Below are positions 22,541-31,192 of a DNA stretch of 32,795 nt, piece by piece. The translations under genes were made by a program, and so were the position numbers. Source of the stretch: Thermoleophilaceae bacterium (lineage in GTDB: Bacteria > Actinomycetota > Thermoleophilia > Solirubrobacterales > JACPNS01); contig JAEMSX010000024.1 in the NCBI GenBank assembly GCA_016462645.1, positions 1 to 32,795 on the forward strand, read 5' to 3'. The notes under the pieces were generated by a model. That model did no database searches and had not been told where the DNA came from. It was given only the letters and a program-made list of their open reading frames with translations. Every line of letters begins with the position of its first letter. Positions within the stretch are counted from its first letter, which is position 1.

Positions 22541-24594
22541 ACCCGCGACGTAGCGCTTCCGTCTTCTCTCCGGAGATCCTCCGTCCAGCAGTTGGCGCAA
22601 GCTTCGCCAAGCTCGACCCACGCGTCCAGCTCGGCAATCCGGTCATGTTCATCGTCGAGGTCGGAGCGCTGCTCACTTCGATCATCTGGATCGTGCAGGC
22701 TGCAGGCGGCTCAACCGGCTCCAACGATCCCGCGTGGTTCACGCTGACCGTGGCGGTCTGGCTCTGGCTCACAGTCGTCTTCGCGAACCTCGCGGAGGCG
22801 CTGGCAGAAGGCCGCGGAAAGGCCCAGGCAGACACGTTGCGCTCGATGCGCACCGACACGGTCGCCACCCTTCGGGACGGCACAACCAAGCCGGCGGGCG
22901 AACTCGCTCCCGGCGATGTCGTGGTGATCGAGGCAGGCGAGTTCATCCCCGGCGACGGCACAGTCATCGAAGGCATCGCCTCGGTTGACGAATCCGCCAT
23001 CACCGGCGAGTCGGCCCCGGTCATCCGCGAGGCCGGCGGCGACCGCAGCGCCGTCACCGGCGGCACCCGGGTGCTCTCAGACCACATCGTGGTCGAGATC
23101 ACCCAGGAGCCCGGCAAGACCTTCCTGGACCGCATGATCGCCCTCGTCGAAGGCGCCGAGCGCCGCAAGACCCCGAACGAGATCGCGCTCGGCATCCTGC
23201 TCGCGGGCATGACCCTTGTGTTCCTGATCGTCGTCGTCTCCCTGCGCCCGTTCGCGCTGTTCTCGGGAACGGACGTCTCGACCACCACCTTGATCGCGCT
23301 GCTCATCGCACTGATCCCGACGACGATCGGCGCGCTGCTCTCCGCGATCGGCATCGCGGGAATGGACCGACTCGTACGTCGGAACGTGCTCGCGCTGTCG
23401 GGTCGCGCAGTCGAAGCTTCGGGAGACGTGGACGTGCTGCTGCTCGACAAGACCGGCACGATCACGCTCGGAAACCGTGAGGCCACGGCCTTCCTCCCGA
23501 TGCCGGGGGTCGGCGAGTCCGAGCTGGCTGAGGCTGCTCAGCTGGCGTCACTCGCCGACGAGACCCCGGAAGGCCGGTCGATCGTCGTGCTCGCCAAGCA
23601 GTACGGCTTGCGCGAGCACGAGTTCGCCCCGCAGTCCGCGGAGTTCGTGCCCTTCACCGCACAGACGCGCATGAGCGGCGTGAACATCAACGGCGACCAG
23701 CTGCGCAAGGGCGCCGGCGACGCGATCATCGACTGGATCGAATCAGAGGGCGGCAGCGCGCCGCCGGAGCTCCGCCGCGAGCTCGACGAGATCAGCAGCG
23801 AAGGCGGCACGCCGCTCGCCGTGGCGCGCAACAACAAGGTGCTCGGCGTGATCTACCTGCGCGACATCATCAAGGACGGGATGACCGAGCGCTTCGATCA
23901 GCTCCGCCAGATGGGCATTCGCACCGTGATGATCACCGGAGACAACCGCCTGACGGCGGCAAAGATCGCCAAGGAATCCGGCGTCGACGACTTCCTCGCC
24001 GAAGCCACGCCCGAGGCCAAGCTCGCGCTGATCAAGCAGGAGCAGTCGGAGGGCCGCCTGGTCGCGATGACCGGCGACGGCACCAACGACGCGCCCGCGC
24101 TCGCCCAGGCGGACGTCGGTGTCGCGATGAACACCGGTACCCAGGCTGCGCGCGAGGCCGGCAACATGGTCGACCTCGACTCCAACCCGACCAAGCTGAT
24201 CGAGATCGTCGAAGTCGGTAAGCAGCTGCTGATCACCCGCGGCGCCCTGACCACATTCTCGATCGCCAACGACATCGCCAAGTACTTCGCGATCCTCCCG
24301 GCGATCTTCGCGGCCACCTACGCCGTGAGCGGATCGACCAGCGGACCGCTCGACAAGCTCAATCTGATGAACCTCGGATCCCCCAACTCGGCGATCATCT
24401 CGGCGATCATCTTCAACGCACTGGTGATCCCGCTGCTCGTCCCGATCGCCCTGCGCGGAGTGACGTACCGGCCGATCGGTGCCACCGCGCTGCTGAGGCG
24501 CAACATGCTGATCTACGGCCTCGGCGGAATCATCGCTCCATTCATCGGAATCAAATTGATCGACCTGATCATCCACAACCTGCTCGGAGCCTGA
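22537..24594 (+). CDS. kdpB: KdpB, P-type ATPase subunit of the K+ pump
   Basis: 685 aa, full length. P-type ATPase landmarks are in order: the actuator-domain TGES (156-159), the phosphorylation motif DKTGTIT with D304, and the hinge [20 protein letters not shown] (G513-P520 onward). Seven membrane spans are expected. KdpB hydrolyses ATP and drives K+ through KdpA. It starts four bases before the end of kdpC (ATGA) and is followed 18 bp later by the kdpD N-terminal half, apparently in the same operon. Confidence 0.95.
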   Translation: MNPRRSASVFSPEILRPAVGASFAKLDPRVQLGNPVMFIVEVGALLTSIIWIVQAAGGSTGSNDPAWFTLTVAVWLWLTVVFANLAEALAEGRGKAQADTLRSMRTDTVATLRDGTTKPAGELAPGDVVVIEAGEFIPGDGTVIEGIASVDESAITGESAPVIREAGGDRSAVTGGTRVLSDHIVVEITQEPGKTFLDRMIALVEGAERRKTPNEIALGILLAGMTLVFLIVVVSLRPFALFSGTDVSTTTLIALLIALIPTTIGALLSAIGIAGMDRLVRRNVLALSGRAVEASGDVDVLLLDKTGTITLGNREATAFLPMPGVGESELAEAAQLASLADETPEGRSIVVLAKQYGLREHEFAPQSAEFVPFTAQTRMSGVNINGDQLRKGAGDAIIDWIESEGGSAPPELRRELDEISSEGGTPLAVARNNKVLGVIYLRDIIKDGMTERFDQLRQMGIRTVMITGDNRLTAAKIAKESGVDDFLAEATPEAKLALIKQEQSEGRLVAMTGDGTNDAPALAQADVGVAMNTGTQAAREAGNMVDLDSNPTKLIEIVEVGKQLLITRGALTTFSIANDIAKYFAILPAIFAATYAVSGSTSGPLDKLNLMNLGSPNSAIISAIIFNALVIPLLVPIALRGVTYRPIGATALLRRNMLIYGLGGIIAPFIGIKLIDLIIHNLLGA

Positions 24595-24612
24595 GCGTCA
24601 ACCTGGACTGAG

Positions 24613-25770
24613 ATGTTTCCCGGGGTGGAAAGCGCAGCCGTAACCGGCCGAGGAAGACTCAAAGTCTTCCTCGGCATGGCTGCTGGAGTGGGCAAAACGT
24701 TCCGCATGCTGCGCGAAGCGCAGCGTGAGGTCGAGAACGGCCGCGACGTCGTGATCGGCTACCTCGAGCCACACGACCGCGCAGAGACGATCGCCGAGTC
24801 CGTCGCGCTCGAGGAGCTTCCGCGCCGCTCGATTGAGTACAAGGGCACGACCGTCGAGGAGATGGACCCCCACGCCGTGATCGCGCGCAAGCCAGAGCTC
24901 GCGCTCGTGGACGAACTCGCGCACACGAACGCGCCGGGCGCTGAGCACAAGAAGCGCTACGAAGACGTCGAGGACATCCTCGCCGCCGGCATCGACGTCT
25001 TCACGACGATGAACGTGCAGCACCTCGAGAGCCTGAACGATCAGATCTCAGAGCTCACAGGGACCACCGTGCGCGAGACGGTGCCGGACAAGGTGCTCGC
25101 CCGCGCCGACGAGGTCGTGTTGATCGACGTCACCCCGGGCGCGTTGATCGAGCGCCTCCAGGAAGGCAAGATCTACCCCGCCGATCGAATCCCCTCGGCG
25201 CTGAACAACTTCTTCAAGATCGAGAACCTGACCGCGCTCCGCACGGTGGCGCTGCGTCAGGTCGCCGATGACGTGGAGTCCAAGCGCCTGACCGTCGAAG
25301 CGCCCGCGCGCAGGCTCGACAAGACCGGCGAGAAGGCCGTCCCACAGGCGATCAGCGAGCGGGCGATGGCGATCGTCACCCCCCACCGACGCTCGCAGCG
25401 AATCATCCGGCGCGCCTGGCGCTCGGCTCAGCGACTCGGATGCCCGCTGGATGTCGTCTGGGTCTCGCAGCACGACTACGAGCCGACCCCTGACGAGCGT
25501 GCGCAGCTCGCGGCGATCAATGAACTGGTTTCGGTGCTCGGCGCGCACTTCGTGATCGAGTACGGCGATGACGTGGTCGAGACCGTCCAGCGGGCGGCAG
25601 CGGCGCGCGGCACAACGTACCTCCTGCTCGGGCCTCCGAGCAAACGCAGCGGGCTCTCCCGCTGGAGCACACCGTCGATCGTCGAGCGACTCCTGCGCGA
25701 GCTTCCCGGCGTCGACATCCGGGTGGTCGCCGATCGCTCACTACTTCAGAAGGACGAGGAGACGAGATGA
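24613..25770 (+). CDS. kdpD: KdpD N-terminal half: KdpD sensor domain plus Usp domain
   Basis: 385 aa. Residues about 14-225 are the KdpD domain, with Walker A-like GMAAGVGKT (21-29), ALVDELAHTNAPG and TTMNVQHLESLNDQI. Residues about 245-380 form a universal-stress-protein (Usp) domain, the place where full-length KdpD binds regulators such as c-di-AMP in some species. No membrane spans and no kinase domain follow. With the 481-aa kinase at 17814-19259 it adds up to about 866 residues, close to one complete KdpD (about 895). Stand-alone N-terminal KdpD proteins are known from other Kdp clusters. Here it probably modulates the kinase in trans. It ends in ATGA with the next gene. Confidence 0.9.
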   Translation: MFPGVESAAVTGRGRLKVFLGMAAGVGKTFRMLREAQREVENGRDVVIGYLEPHDRAETIAESVALEELPRRSIEYKGTTVEEMDPHAVIARKPELALVDELAHTNAPGAEHKKRYEDVEDILAAGIDVFTTMNVQHLESLNDQISELTGTTVRETVPDKVLARADEVVLIDVTPGALIERLQEGKIYPADRIPSALNNFFKIENLTALRTVALRQVADDVESKRLTVEAPARRLDKTGEKAVPQAISERAMAIVTPHRRSQRIIRRAWRSAQRLGCPLDVVWVSQHDYEPTPDERAQLAAINELVSVLGAHFVIEYGDDVVETVQRAAAARGTTYLLLGPPSKRSGLSRWSTPSIVERLLRELPGVDIRVVADRSLLQKDEETR

Positions 25771-26441
25771 CCTCCAGCTGGCTCGATGACATCGCGATCG
25801 GTGTGATCGTCGGAATCCTTGTCGCGGTCGGCGCCGACTATCTGCGTCGCGCGGCGATCAAGCGTCGCCTGCGGCCGGTTGACAAGTACCGCCGCGTGCT
25901 CTTCCCCTTCGTCGGGAGCGCGATCTCCTACGGCGCGCTCGATGCGGCAATCCGCCTGGCCAACGCCGACACGGCCACGCTCGTACCCGTCTACCTCGCG
26001 CGCGTCCCGATGCGACTCTCGCTAGACGCGGCGATCACGCGTCAGGGAGCCACCGCCGTCGAGCTGCTCGAGGCCGTCGAGCAGCGCGCGCTGCGCGCCG
26101 GAGTCCCCGTCGACAGCCGCATCGTCCGCGGGCGCACCGGCCAACACGCCCTGCAGATCCTGACCGAAGGTGAGAACTACTACCGCATGGTGCTGCCGGC
26201 CGCGTCCGGAACCGAGGACGGACTCGACGCGCCCGCGATCGCGTGGGCGCTCGACCACGCGCCCGGGGAGATCATTGTGCTGCGGCCGGGCAGCGACGCC
26301 CCTGCCCGCAGGCGGATTCCGCGCTGGGACAATCGCGCGCCGGTCAGCGGAGCGCACCAGGCCAGGCTGCGACGCGGCTCGCCCACGCCTACTCTTCGAC
26401 CGGCATGGACGCAGGAGCCGCAACAACAACGTCAGGCGTGA
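25767..26441 (+). CDS. Membrane-anchored universal-stress-like protein in the kdp operon
   Basis: 224 aa. A single N-terminal span (about 8-26, IAIGVIVGILVAVGADYL) is followed by basic residues and a Usp-like alpha/beta domain (about 42-172, starting YRRVLFPFVGSAISYGALDAAI and ending EIIVLRPG). The tail after 175 is rich in Arg, Pro and Gln and probably disordered. The GxxG ATP-binding motif of many Usp proteins is not evident. It overlaps the kdpD-N stop by 4 bp, so it is likely part of the Kdp regulatory apparatus and could tether or compete with the Usp domain of that protein. I do not recognise a named family; function is inference. Confidence 0.6.
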   Translation: MTSSWLDDIAIGVIVGILVAVGADYLRRAAIKRRLRPVDKYRRVLFPFVGSAISYGALDAAIRLANADTATLVPVYLARVPMRLSLDAAITRQGATAVELLEAVEQRALRAGVPVDSRIVRGRTGQHALQILTEGENYYRMVLPAASGTEDGLDAPAIAWALDHAPGEIIVLRPGSDAPARRRIPRWDNRAPVSGAHQARLRRGSPTPTLRPAWTQEPQQQRQA

Positions 26442-27259
26442 TCGAACTTCCGAGCGGCCTGAAGCTCACCGTCGACCGGCCGGCCGAGCAGTCGGCCCCG
26501 GTCATCGTCCTGCTCGCGGCGATGGGAACGCCGGCCAAGTACTACGACCGCTTCGTGCACGGCCTGACCCGTCGCGGCCACCCGGTGGTGCGCGTCCGTT
26601 GGCGCGATGAGGACCGGGACTTCCCCTTGAACAATCCGAACTACGGCTACGCAGACCTCGCCGAAGTTGACGCGCCGGCCGCGATCAACTGGACCCGCGA
26701 ACAGTTCGGCGAAAATCCGGTTGTCGTCGGCCACTCACTCGGCGGACAGATCGCCTCGATTTCCGCCGCCGGCGCGGGACCGCTTGCCGGCATAGCCGTG
26801 ATTGCCTCCGGCACAAATTACTGGCGCGGTTCAGGCCTGCGCTGGGCACTGGGAGTCGGAGCAGTCAGCGTGATCGCGCCGCTGATCGTGCGCATCTTCG
26901 GCTACTGGCCGGGCGGACGGCTCGGCTTCGGCGGCCGTCAGACCGCGAACGTGATTCGCGACTGGGCGCGGCTCGGCCGCACCGGGCGCTTTGAGCCCGA
27001 GCACGCGAAGACCGACCTCGAGGGCTCGCTGAAGGAATACGACGGCCCGCTCCTCTCACTCACGATCGCCGGCGACGTCTATGTCTCAAGAGGGGCGACC
27101 GAGTCACTGTTGACGAAGCTCACCTCCGCACGGATCGAGCGCGAGCGCTGGAAGCCCGACGAGCACGCCCATCGCGGACACTTCGGTTGGACCCGCGCCG
27201 AGAACCGGCCGGCCGAGATCATTCACGAGTGGGCGACGCGCGTAGTCAATAATCGGTAG
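26405..27259 (+). CDS. Alpha/beta hydrolase
   Basis: 284 aa from the ATG at 26405, overlapping the previous gene by 37 bp. The nucleophile elbow is GHSLGG with S111; a late acidic residue (TIAGDVYVS) and His (HRGHFGW) complete a plausible triad. A lid-like, partly hydrophobic insertion follows strand 6 (SVIAPLIVRIFGYWPGG). No signal peptide. This subgroup resembles serine aminopeptidase/lysophospholipase-like hydrolases; the substrate is unknown. The long upstream in-frame extension (from 26243) is Arg/Pro-rich shadow of the Usp-like gene. TACTCT lies 9 nt before the ATG, so it may also have its own promoter. Confidence 0.7.
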   Translation: MDAGAATTTSGVIELPSGLKLTVDRPAEQSAPVIVLLAAMGTPAKYYDRFVHGLTRRGHPVVRVRWRDEDRDFPLNNPNYGYADLAEVDAPAAINWTREQFGENPVVVGHSLGGQIASISAAGAGPLAGIAVIASGTNYWRGSGLRWALGVGAVSVIAPLIVRIFGYWPGGRLGFGGRQTANVIRDWARLGRTGRFEPEHAKTDLEGSLKEYDGPLLSLTIAGDVYVSRGATESLLTKLTSARIERERWKPDEHAHRGHFGWTRAENRPAEIIHEWATRVVNNR

Positions 27260-27286
27260 ATTGAAAGTCGCATCAAAATCCAATCC

Positions 27287-27292
27287 AGGAGG
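27287..27292 (+). promoter_or_regulatory. Strong ribosome binding site AGGAGG of the SnoaL-like gene
   Basis: A perfect AGGAGG, 5 nt before the ATG at 27298, contrasts with the leaderless genes. A TAGATT -10 candidate at 27257-27262 would give a leader of about 30 nt. Confidence 0.8.
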
Positions 27293-27297
27293 ATGCG

Positions 27298-27741
27298 ATG
27301 AGTACACAGGAGAACGCCGCGACAAGTCGCAGTGTGCTTGAGGAGTGCTTCAACAGGGGCAACGTCGATCTGCTCGATCAGATCTGCGCGCCGAACGTTG
27401 TTCAGCACGATCCCTCCACGCAGGGCGACCTCCGCGGCCCGCGGGCTCTGAAGGAACAGATCCAGAATTACCGGGACGGGATGTCCGACCTCGAGCTGAC
27501 GGCGGATGAAATCTTCGCCGCGGAGGACAAGGTCGTCACGCGATGGCATGGCCACGGCACGAACGACGGTCCGATGTTCGGCATGCCGCCGACCGGCATG
27601 CGAGCCGAGGTGACGGGAATCACGATCGACCGATACGACAGCGCCGGTCGAATCACCGAGACCTGGTCCCAGTGGGACAACCTCGGGTTCATCCAGCAGC
27701 TCGGCGTCGCCGAGCGGGCGCTGGCAGCGCAGTCGAACTAG
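27298..27741 (+). CDS. SnoaL-like / ester cyclase family protein
   Basis: 147 aa, one NTF2-like cone-shaped domain. The N-terminal CFNRGNVDLLDQICAPNVVQHD pattern, the central GPRALKEQI, and the TRWHGHGTNDGPMFGMPPTG block are typical of SnoaL-like polyketide-cyclase relatives annotated as ester cyclases. Many such proteins are stress or catabolic accessories and not true cyclases; no substrate is evident and no polyketide genes are near. It has its own leadered promoter with a strong ribosome binding site. A hairpin follows its stop. Confidence 0.8.
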   Translation: MSTQENAATSRSVLEECFNRGNVDLLDQICAPNVVQHDPSTQGDLRGPRALKEQIQNYRDGMSDLELTADEIFAAEDKVVTRWHGHGTNDGPMFGMPPTGMRAEVTGITIDRYDSAGRITETWSQWDNLGFIQQLGVAERALAAQSN

Positions 27742-27750
27742 CAGTGGGCA

Positions 27751-27786
27751 GACCGGCAGTCGCGATTCGTCGCCAGGCTGCCGGTC
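27751..27786. terminator. Hairpin between SnoaL-like and tetR genes
   Basis: GACCGGCAG and CTGCCGGTC are perfect 9-bp arms separated by 18 nt, in the 77-bp gap between two convergent genes. No T-run, so if it is a terminator it is of the T-less, bidirectional type. Confidence 0.4.
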
Positions 27787-27818
27787 AGCTTCCGCACGCC
27801 CGCGGGCGATCGACCGAC

Positions 27819-28514
27819 CTAGGCGAAATCTTCGGCGCTCGGCGGTGAGTACGGGCCGAACGCCGTCAGAAACTCTTCGTGGTTGAGCACCGGCGCGCCC
27901 TCAGGCGGTGCGAACGCCAGAATCTGGCTGCGCACCATGTTCATGAAGAGCTCCATGATCGCCATCTGTTCGTTCTTCGAGCGCTCCTCGCGGAAGATGA
28001 ACTCAAAGCAGCGATCACAGGTCCAGATGATTGCGTCGCCGCCCCACGGCGGGGTGTTTGCCCCCTCGACGTAGCCGGCCTTCAGGCCGCCGTCATAGAT
28101 CCACTTGCCGAGATAGTCGTAGCGCCGATTGACGCGCTCGAGCACGGCCTTTGCATCGCGCGAGCCGAACCACAGGAGAACTGAACGACGCTTGTCCTGG
28201 AAGTGCTCGAGGTGCGCGTACATGATCGTCTCGAGCGCTGACCCGACTGACACCTCCTCCAGTTTCGCGAGACGTTCGGCGGCGACCGCATCAATCTCGG
28301 CCGTCTCCTTGTCGATCAGCGCCGCGATGATCGCGCTGCGGTCCGAGAAGTAGCGGTAGAGCGTCGAAACCGGGATCCCGGACCGTCGCGCCACGTTCGT
28401 GGTCGTCATGTCCTCGGCCGTGCTGGCGCGGGCGAGCTCGTCAGCCGCCGCGAGCAGGATCTTCTCCACGCGTTCGCGGCTGCGCTTCTGTTTCGGCTTT
28501 CGTCCCTCTGACAT
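27819..28514 (-). CDS. TetR family transcriptional regulator
   Basis: 231 aa. The N-terminal helix-turn-helix (about 12-66) reads RVEKILLAAADELARA, then TTTNVARRSGIPVSTLYRYF, the TetR signature. The C-terminal ligand/dimer domain includes a FFREE-like region with Cys (IWTCDRCFEFIFREE). TetR proteins repress divergent or neighbouring genes until a ligand binds. The secreted lipase gene is divergent, 167 bp away, and is the most likely target. TAGCCT about 21 nt upstream of the ATG is the best -10 candidate for its own transcript, and GGGGGAG precedes the start very closely. Confidence 0.85.
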   Translation of the reverse strand: MSEGRKPKQKRSRERVEKILLAAADELARASTAEDMTTTNVARRSGIPVSTLYRYFSDRSAIIAALIDKETAEIDAVAAERLAKLEEVSVGSALETIMYAHLEHFQDKRRSVLLWFGSRDAKAVLERVNRRYDYLGKWIYDGGLKAGYVEGANTPPWGGDAIIWTCDRCFEFIFREERSKNEQMAIMELFMNMVRSQILAFAPPEGAPVLNHEEFLTAFGPYSPPSAEDFA

Positions 28515-28681
28515 CTCCCCCGGCTCCTCTGCGGGAGGCTATCGACCACCCAGACCAAAAGCAAGAATGAAAAGTGGTAATCGTTTCGACTTTCTGTTAG
28601 ATTCCATCCCCTCGGCGCCGTGTCTTGGGGAGACGGCGCGCTCCACACAACGATTTACCTGTACGCAGGGGGAGTATTCAT

Positions 28682-30493
28682 ATGAAGCGCCTGAAGACGT
28701 GGTCCGTCGCATTCGCGGCGGCCGCTCTGACCACTTTGGCTTTTGCCGGAGCCGCCTCGGCCGCTCCGGTCGTCGGCCCCGCCGGCGAAGCGTTCTACAC
28801 CGCCCCGGCCTCGTTGCCGGCCGCGAACGGCACACTGATCCAGTACCGCAGCAACACCTTGAGCCTCGGTTCCGGCTCGCCGGGAATCAAGTCCTGGCAG
28901 GTCATGTACAAAACGAGCAAGGTCGACGGAACGGCTGTTGCGACTACCGGAACCGTGATCGTCCCGACGGCAACCTGGACCGGCGGCGGTTCTCGTCCGA
29001 TCGTCACCTACGCGCTCGGAACGCAGGGGATCGGCAAGCAGTGCGCCGGCTCCAAGCAGCTCGTGTCCGGCAAGGAGTACGAGATCGCGAACATCGTCGC
29101 TGCGCTCAAGCGCGGCTACGCGGTCGTGATCACCGACTACGACGGCTACACGCTCAACGGCAAGCCGACCTACTCGGTCGCCGGTAACGCCGGCCGCGCG
29201 GTGCTCGACATCGTCCGCGCGGCGGATGACATCCCGCTCGTCGGTATCAGCGCAAGCACCAAGACTGCGATCTGGGGCTACTCAATCGGTGGCCAGGCAG
29301 CCGCTTCCGCAGGCGAGATCGAGAGCAGCTATGCGGCTGAGCTCAACATCGTCGCCGTGGCTGCCGGTGGCGTCCCCGCCGACCTCCGCGCGACCGCGCA
29401 GAACCTCGACGGCGCCAACGGCTCGTCGTTCCTGCTCTCCGCGATCTACGGCCTCTCGACGCAGTACCCGGCCGCGATCAACCTTGCGACGCTCGCAAAC
29501 GCTGAGGGTCAGGCAGTGATCGCCGACGGCTCGACGCTGTGCACATTCGAGGCGCTGTTCAAGTACATCAACAAGAACGTCTCGCAGTACACCGTCGGCA
29601 ACAAGTCGATGAACACGCTGCTCGCAGAGCCGGCGATCGGCTCAGTCGTCGACGCGCAGAAGCTCGGCAAGGTCAAGCCTGCCGCCCACACCCTGCTCTA
29701 CCACGGCGAAGCCGATGAGTTCATCCCGCTCGCGCAGGCGCTGAAGCTCAAGTCCGACTGGTGTGGCAAGGGCGCGCGCGTCAGCTACGCGTCGTTCAAG
29801 AGCGAGCACATCACGACGCAGTTCCAGGCCGCGGGTCTCGCGCTCGACTTCATTCGTGATCGCATTGCGAACAAGTTCGACCTCGGCACCTGCCTCACGC
29901 TCAACCAGAAGCCGACCGCAACGAACAACGACCCCAAGGGCGACCTGATCTTCTCGTTGAAGAACTGGACGCTCGCCGGCAAGGTCGGGCTGAAGCTGCT
30001 CGGTCAGGACGTCGTCCTGCCGTCGGGATCGAAGTTCACCGCCGACGCCAACCTGAAGACCAACACGCTCTACGGCAACGAAGCCGTGAAGATCCCGGAA
30101 TTCAGCGCAAAGCTGAACATCCTGCTGGTCCCGGTGACGATCGGACTCACGATCTCGCCGGTCGGCGCGACCACCGGAACTGTCTCGGTCGACAACGACG
30201 GCAATCTGCACATCCACGGCACCACGAAGATCAACATCCTCGTGCGTCAGATCGGCGAGTCGCCGTTGGCAATCCCGATCGGCTGCCGTACTTCGTCGCC
30301 GTCGACGCTCGCAATCGACTACGACGGTCCGATCTCGGACCTCGGCAGCGGCAAGGTCGGATTCACCGGATCGACGACCTTCGCCGACATGACCGGCTGC
30401 GGGCTGCTCGACGGAGCGCTCTCACTGTTGATGTCCGGCCCCGGCCAGACATACAGCTTCACGGTGGCTCCCCCCGGATCGACCTGGTACTAA
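28682..30493 (+). CDS. Secreted LIP-family lipase/esterase with extra C-terminal domain
   Basis: 603 aa from the ATG at 28682; GGGGGAG lies 7 nt upstream. A Sec signal peptide occupies about 1-28 (ASA before Ala-Pro). Residues about 35-410 match the secretory lipase (LIP) alpha/beta-hydrolase family: S201 in WGYSIGGQAA, D345 in YHGEADEFIP and H376 in SEHIT form the triad. The remaining 170-190 residues are beta-rich (NLKTNTLYGNEAVKIPEF and similar) and not part of the usual catalytic domain; they may bind the substrate or the cell surface. The enzyme should hydrolyse extracellular esters. TAGATT at 28598-28603 is a -10 candidate giving a leader of about 70 nt. Confidence 0.8.
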   Translation: MKRLKTWSVAFAAAALTTLAFAGAASAAPVVGPAGEAFYTAPASLPAANGTLIQYRSNTLSLGSGSPGIKSWQVMYKTSKVDGTAVATTGTVIVPTATWTGGGSRPIVTYALGTQGIGKQCAGSKQLVSGKEYEIANIVAALKRGYAVVITDYDGYTLNGKPTYSVAGNAGRAVLDIVRAADDIPLVGISASTKTAIWGYSIGGQAAASAGEIESSYAAELNIVAVAAGGVPADLRATAQNLDGANGSSFLLSAIYGLSTQYPAAINLATLANAEGQAVIADGSTLCTFEALFKYINKNVSQYTVGNKSMNTLLAEPAIGSVVDAQKLGKVKPAAHTLLYHGEADEFIPLAQALKLKSDWCGKGARVSYASFKSEHITTQFQAAGLALDFIRDRIANKFDLGTCLTLNQKPTATNNDPKGDLIFSLKNWTLAGKVGLKLLGQDVVLPSGSKFTADANLKTNTLYGNEAVKIPEFSAKLNILLVPVTIGLTISPVGATTGTVSVDNDGNLHIHGTTKINILVRQIGESPLAIPIGCRTSSPSTLAIDYDGPISDLGSGKVGFTGSTTFADMTGCGLLDGALSLLMSGPGQTYSFTVAPPGSTWY

Positions 30494-30520
30494 GCCGGCG
30501 ATCCAAGTCACATGCGAGTC

Positions 30521-30550
30521 AAAACGGCCGCCCTTCGGGGCGGTCGTTTT
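30521..30550. terminator. Bidirectional rho-independent terminator
   Basis: AAAACG(G)CCGCCC, TTCG loop, GGGCGG(T)CGTTTT: a very stable stem with A-run and T-run on opposite sides. It ends both the lipase transcript and the convergent VOC transcript. Confidence 0.9.
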
Positions 30551-30559
30551 GCTTTGTGG

Positions 30560-30961
30560 CTATTCGCCCGGGCGCGCGTCCTTCGGCGCGTAGCGGTGAT
30601 GAAACATCAGCGAGTTCCCGTCGGGGTCGTTGAAGAAGGCCATGTGGCAGACGCCCGAGTCGATCGTGTCCGCGACGAACTTCACTCCGGCGGCCTCGAG
30701 CTTCGCCCTGGCCGCCGCGACATCGTCGACCTGGAATGCAATCGACTGCGAGCTCTTGGCGAAGTCCACCCCGAACGCCTCGGACTGGATGACCGCGAGC
30801 GTGAGGTTGCCGGCCTGGTATTCGACGCCAGGCATCTGCCCGTAGCGCTTGAGCTCCGGCAGCTCGAGTGTGCCGCCGTAGAAGTCCTCGGCCTTCGCGA
30901 GGTCTTCTGTGAACACGTAGACGAAATCCACGCCCTTGATGAATCCGGTTGACTCGGTCAC
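30560..30961 (-). CDS. VOC family protein, paralogue of the 17408 gene
   Basis: 133 aa from a GTG at 30961, with AGAGGGG about 10 nt upstream. One VOC domain: GVDFVYVFTEDLAKAEDFY starts module one, IAFQVDDVAAARAKLEAAG module two, and GVCHMAFFNDPDGNSLMFHH closes it. The last block is nearly identical to the VOC protein encoded at 17408-17767. The C-terminal His residues and the Asp before Gly-Asn are usual around the metal site. Substrate unknown. Longer upstream frames to 31066 lack VOC-like sequence and were not used. Confidence 0.8.
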   Translation of the reverse strand: MTESTGFIKGVDFVYVFTEDLAKAEDFYGGTLELPELKRYGQMPGVEYQAGNLTLAVIQSEAFGVDFAKSSQSIAFQVDDVAAARAKLEAAGVKFVADTIDSGVCHMAFFNDPDGNSLMFHHRYAPKDARPGE

Positions 30962-31192
30962 GTCCGTCCGCCCCTCTTCGTAGTTCAGATATCGACCGGG
31001 TCCACGATACGCACTGACCGCCGATCGCGCCACAAGCCGCCCAGCTGTCGCGCTGGCTGACGGCAAGATCGAGCGAGTGCGCGAAATTGGCTCGGATCAG
31101 CACGATGCAATTCTGGGTACATTTCGCTCATGTACCAAGTATTTGTCGCCGACAACTGACTCACGTTGACTGTTTCGGATACATCCACTGCA

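Noticed and set aside
28571-28593. TetR operator between the regulator and the lipase gene (AAAGT...ACTTT)
   Set aside because: Only five-base arms with a 13-bp spacer; too weak to report as a site.
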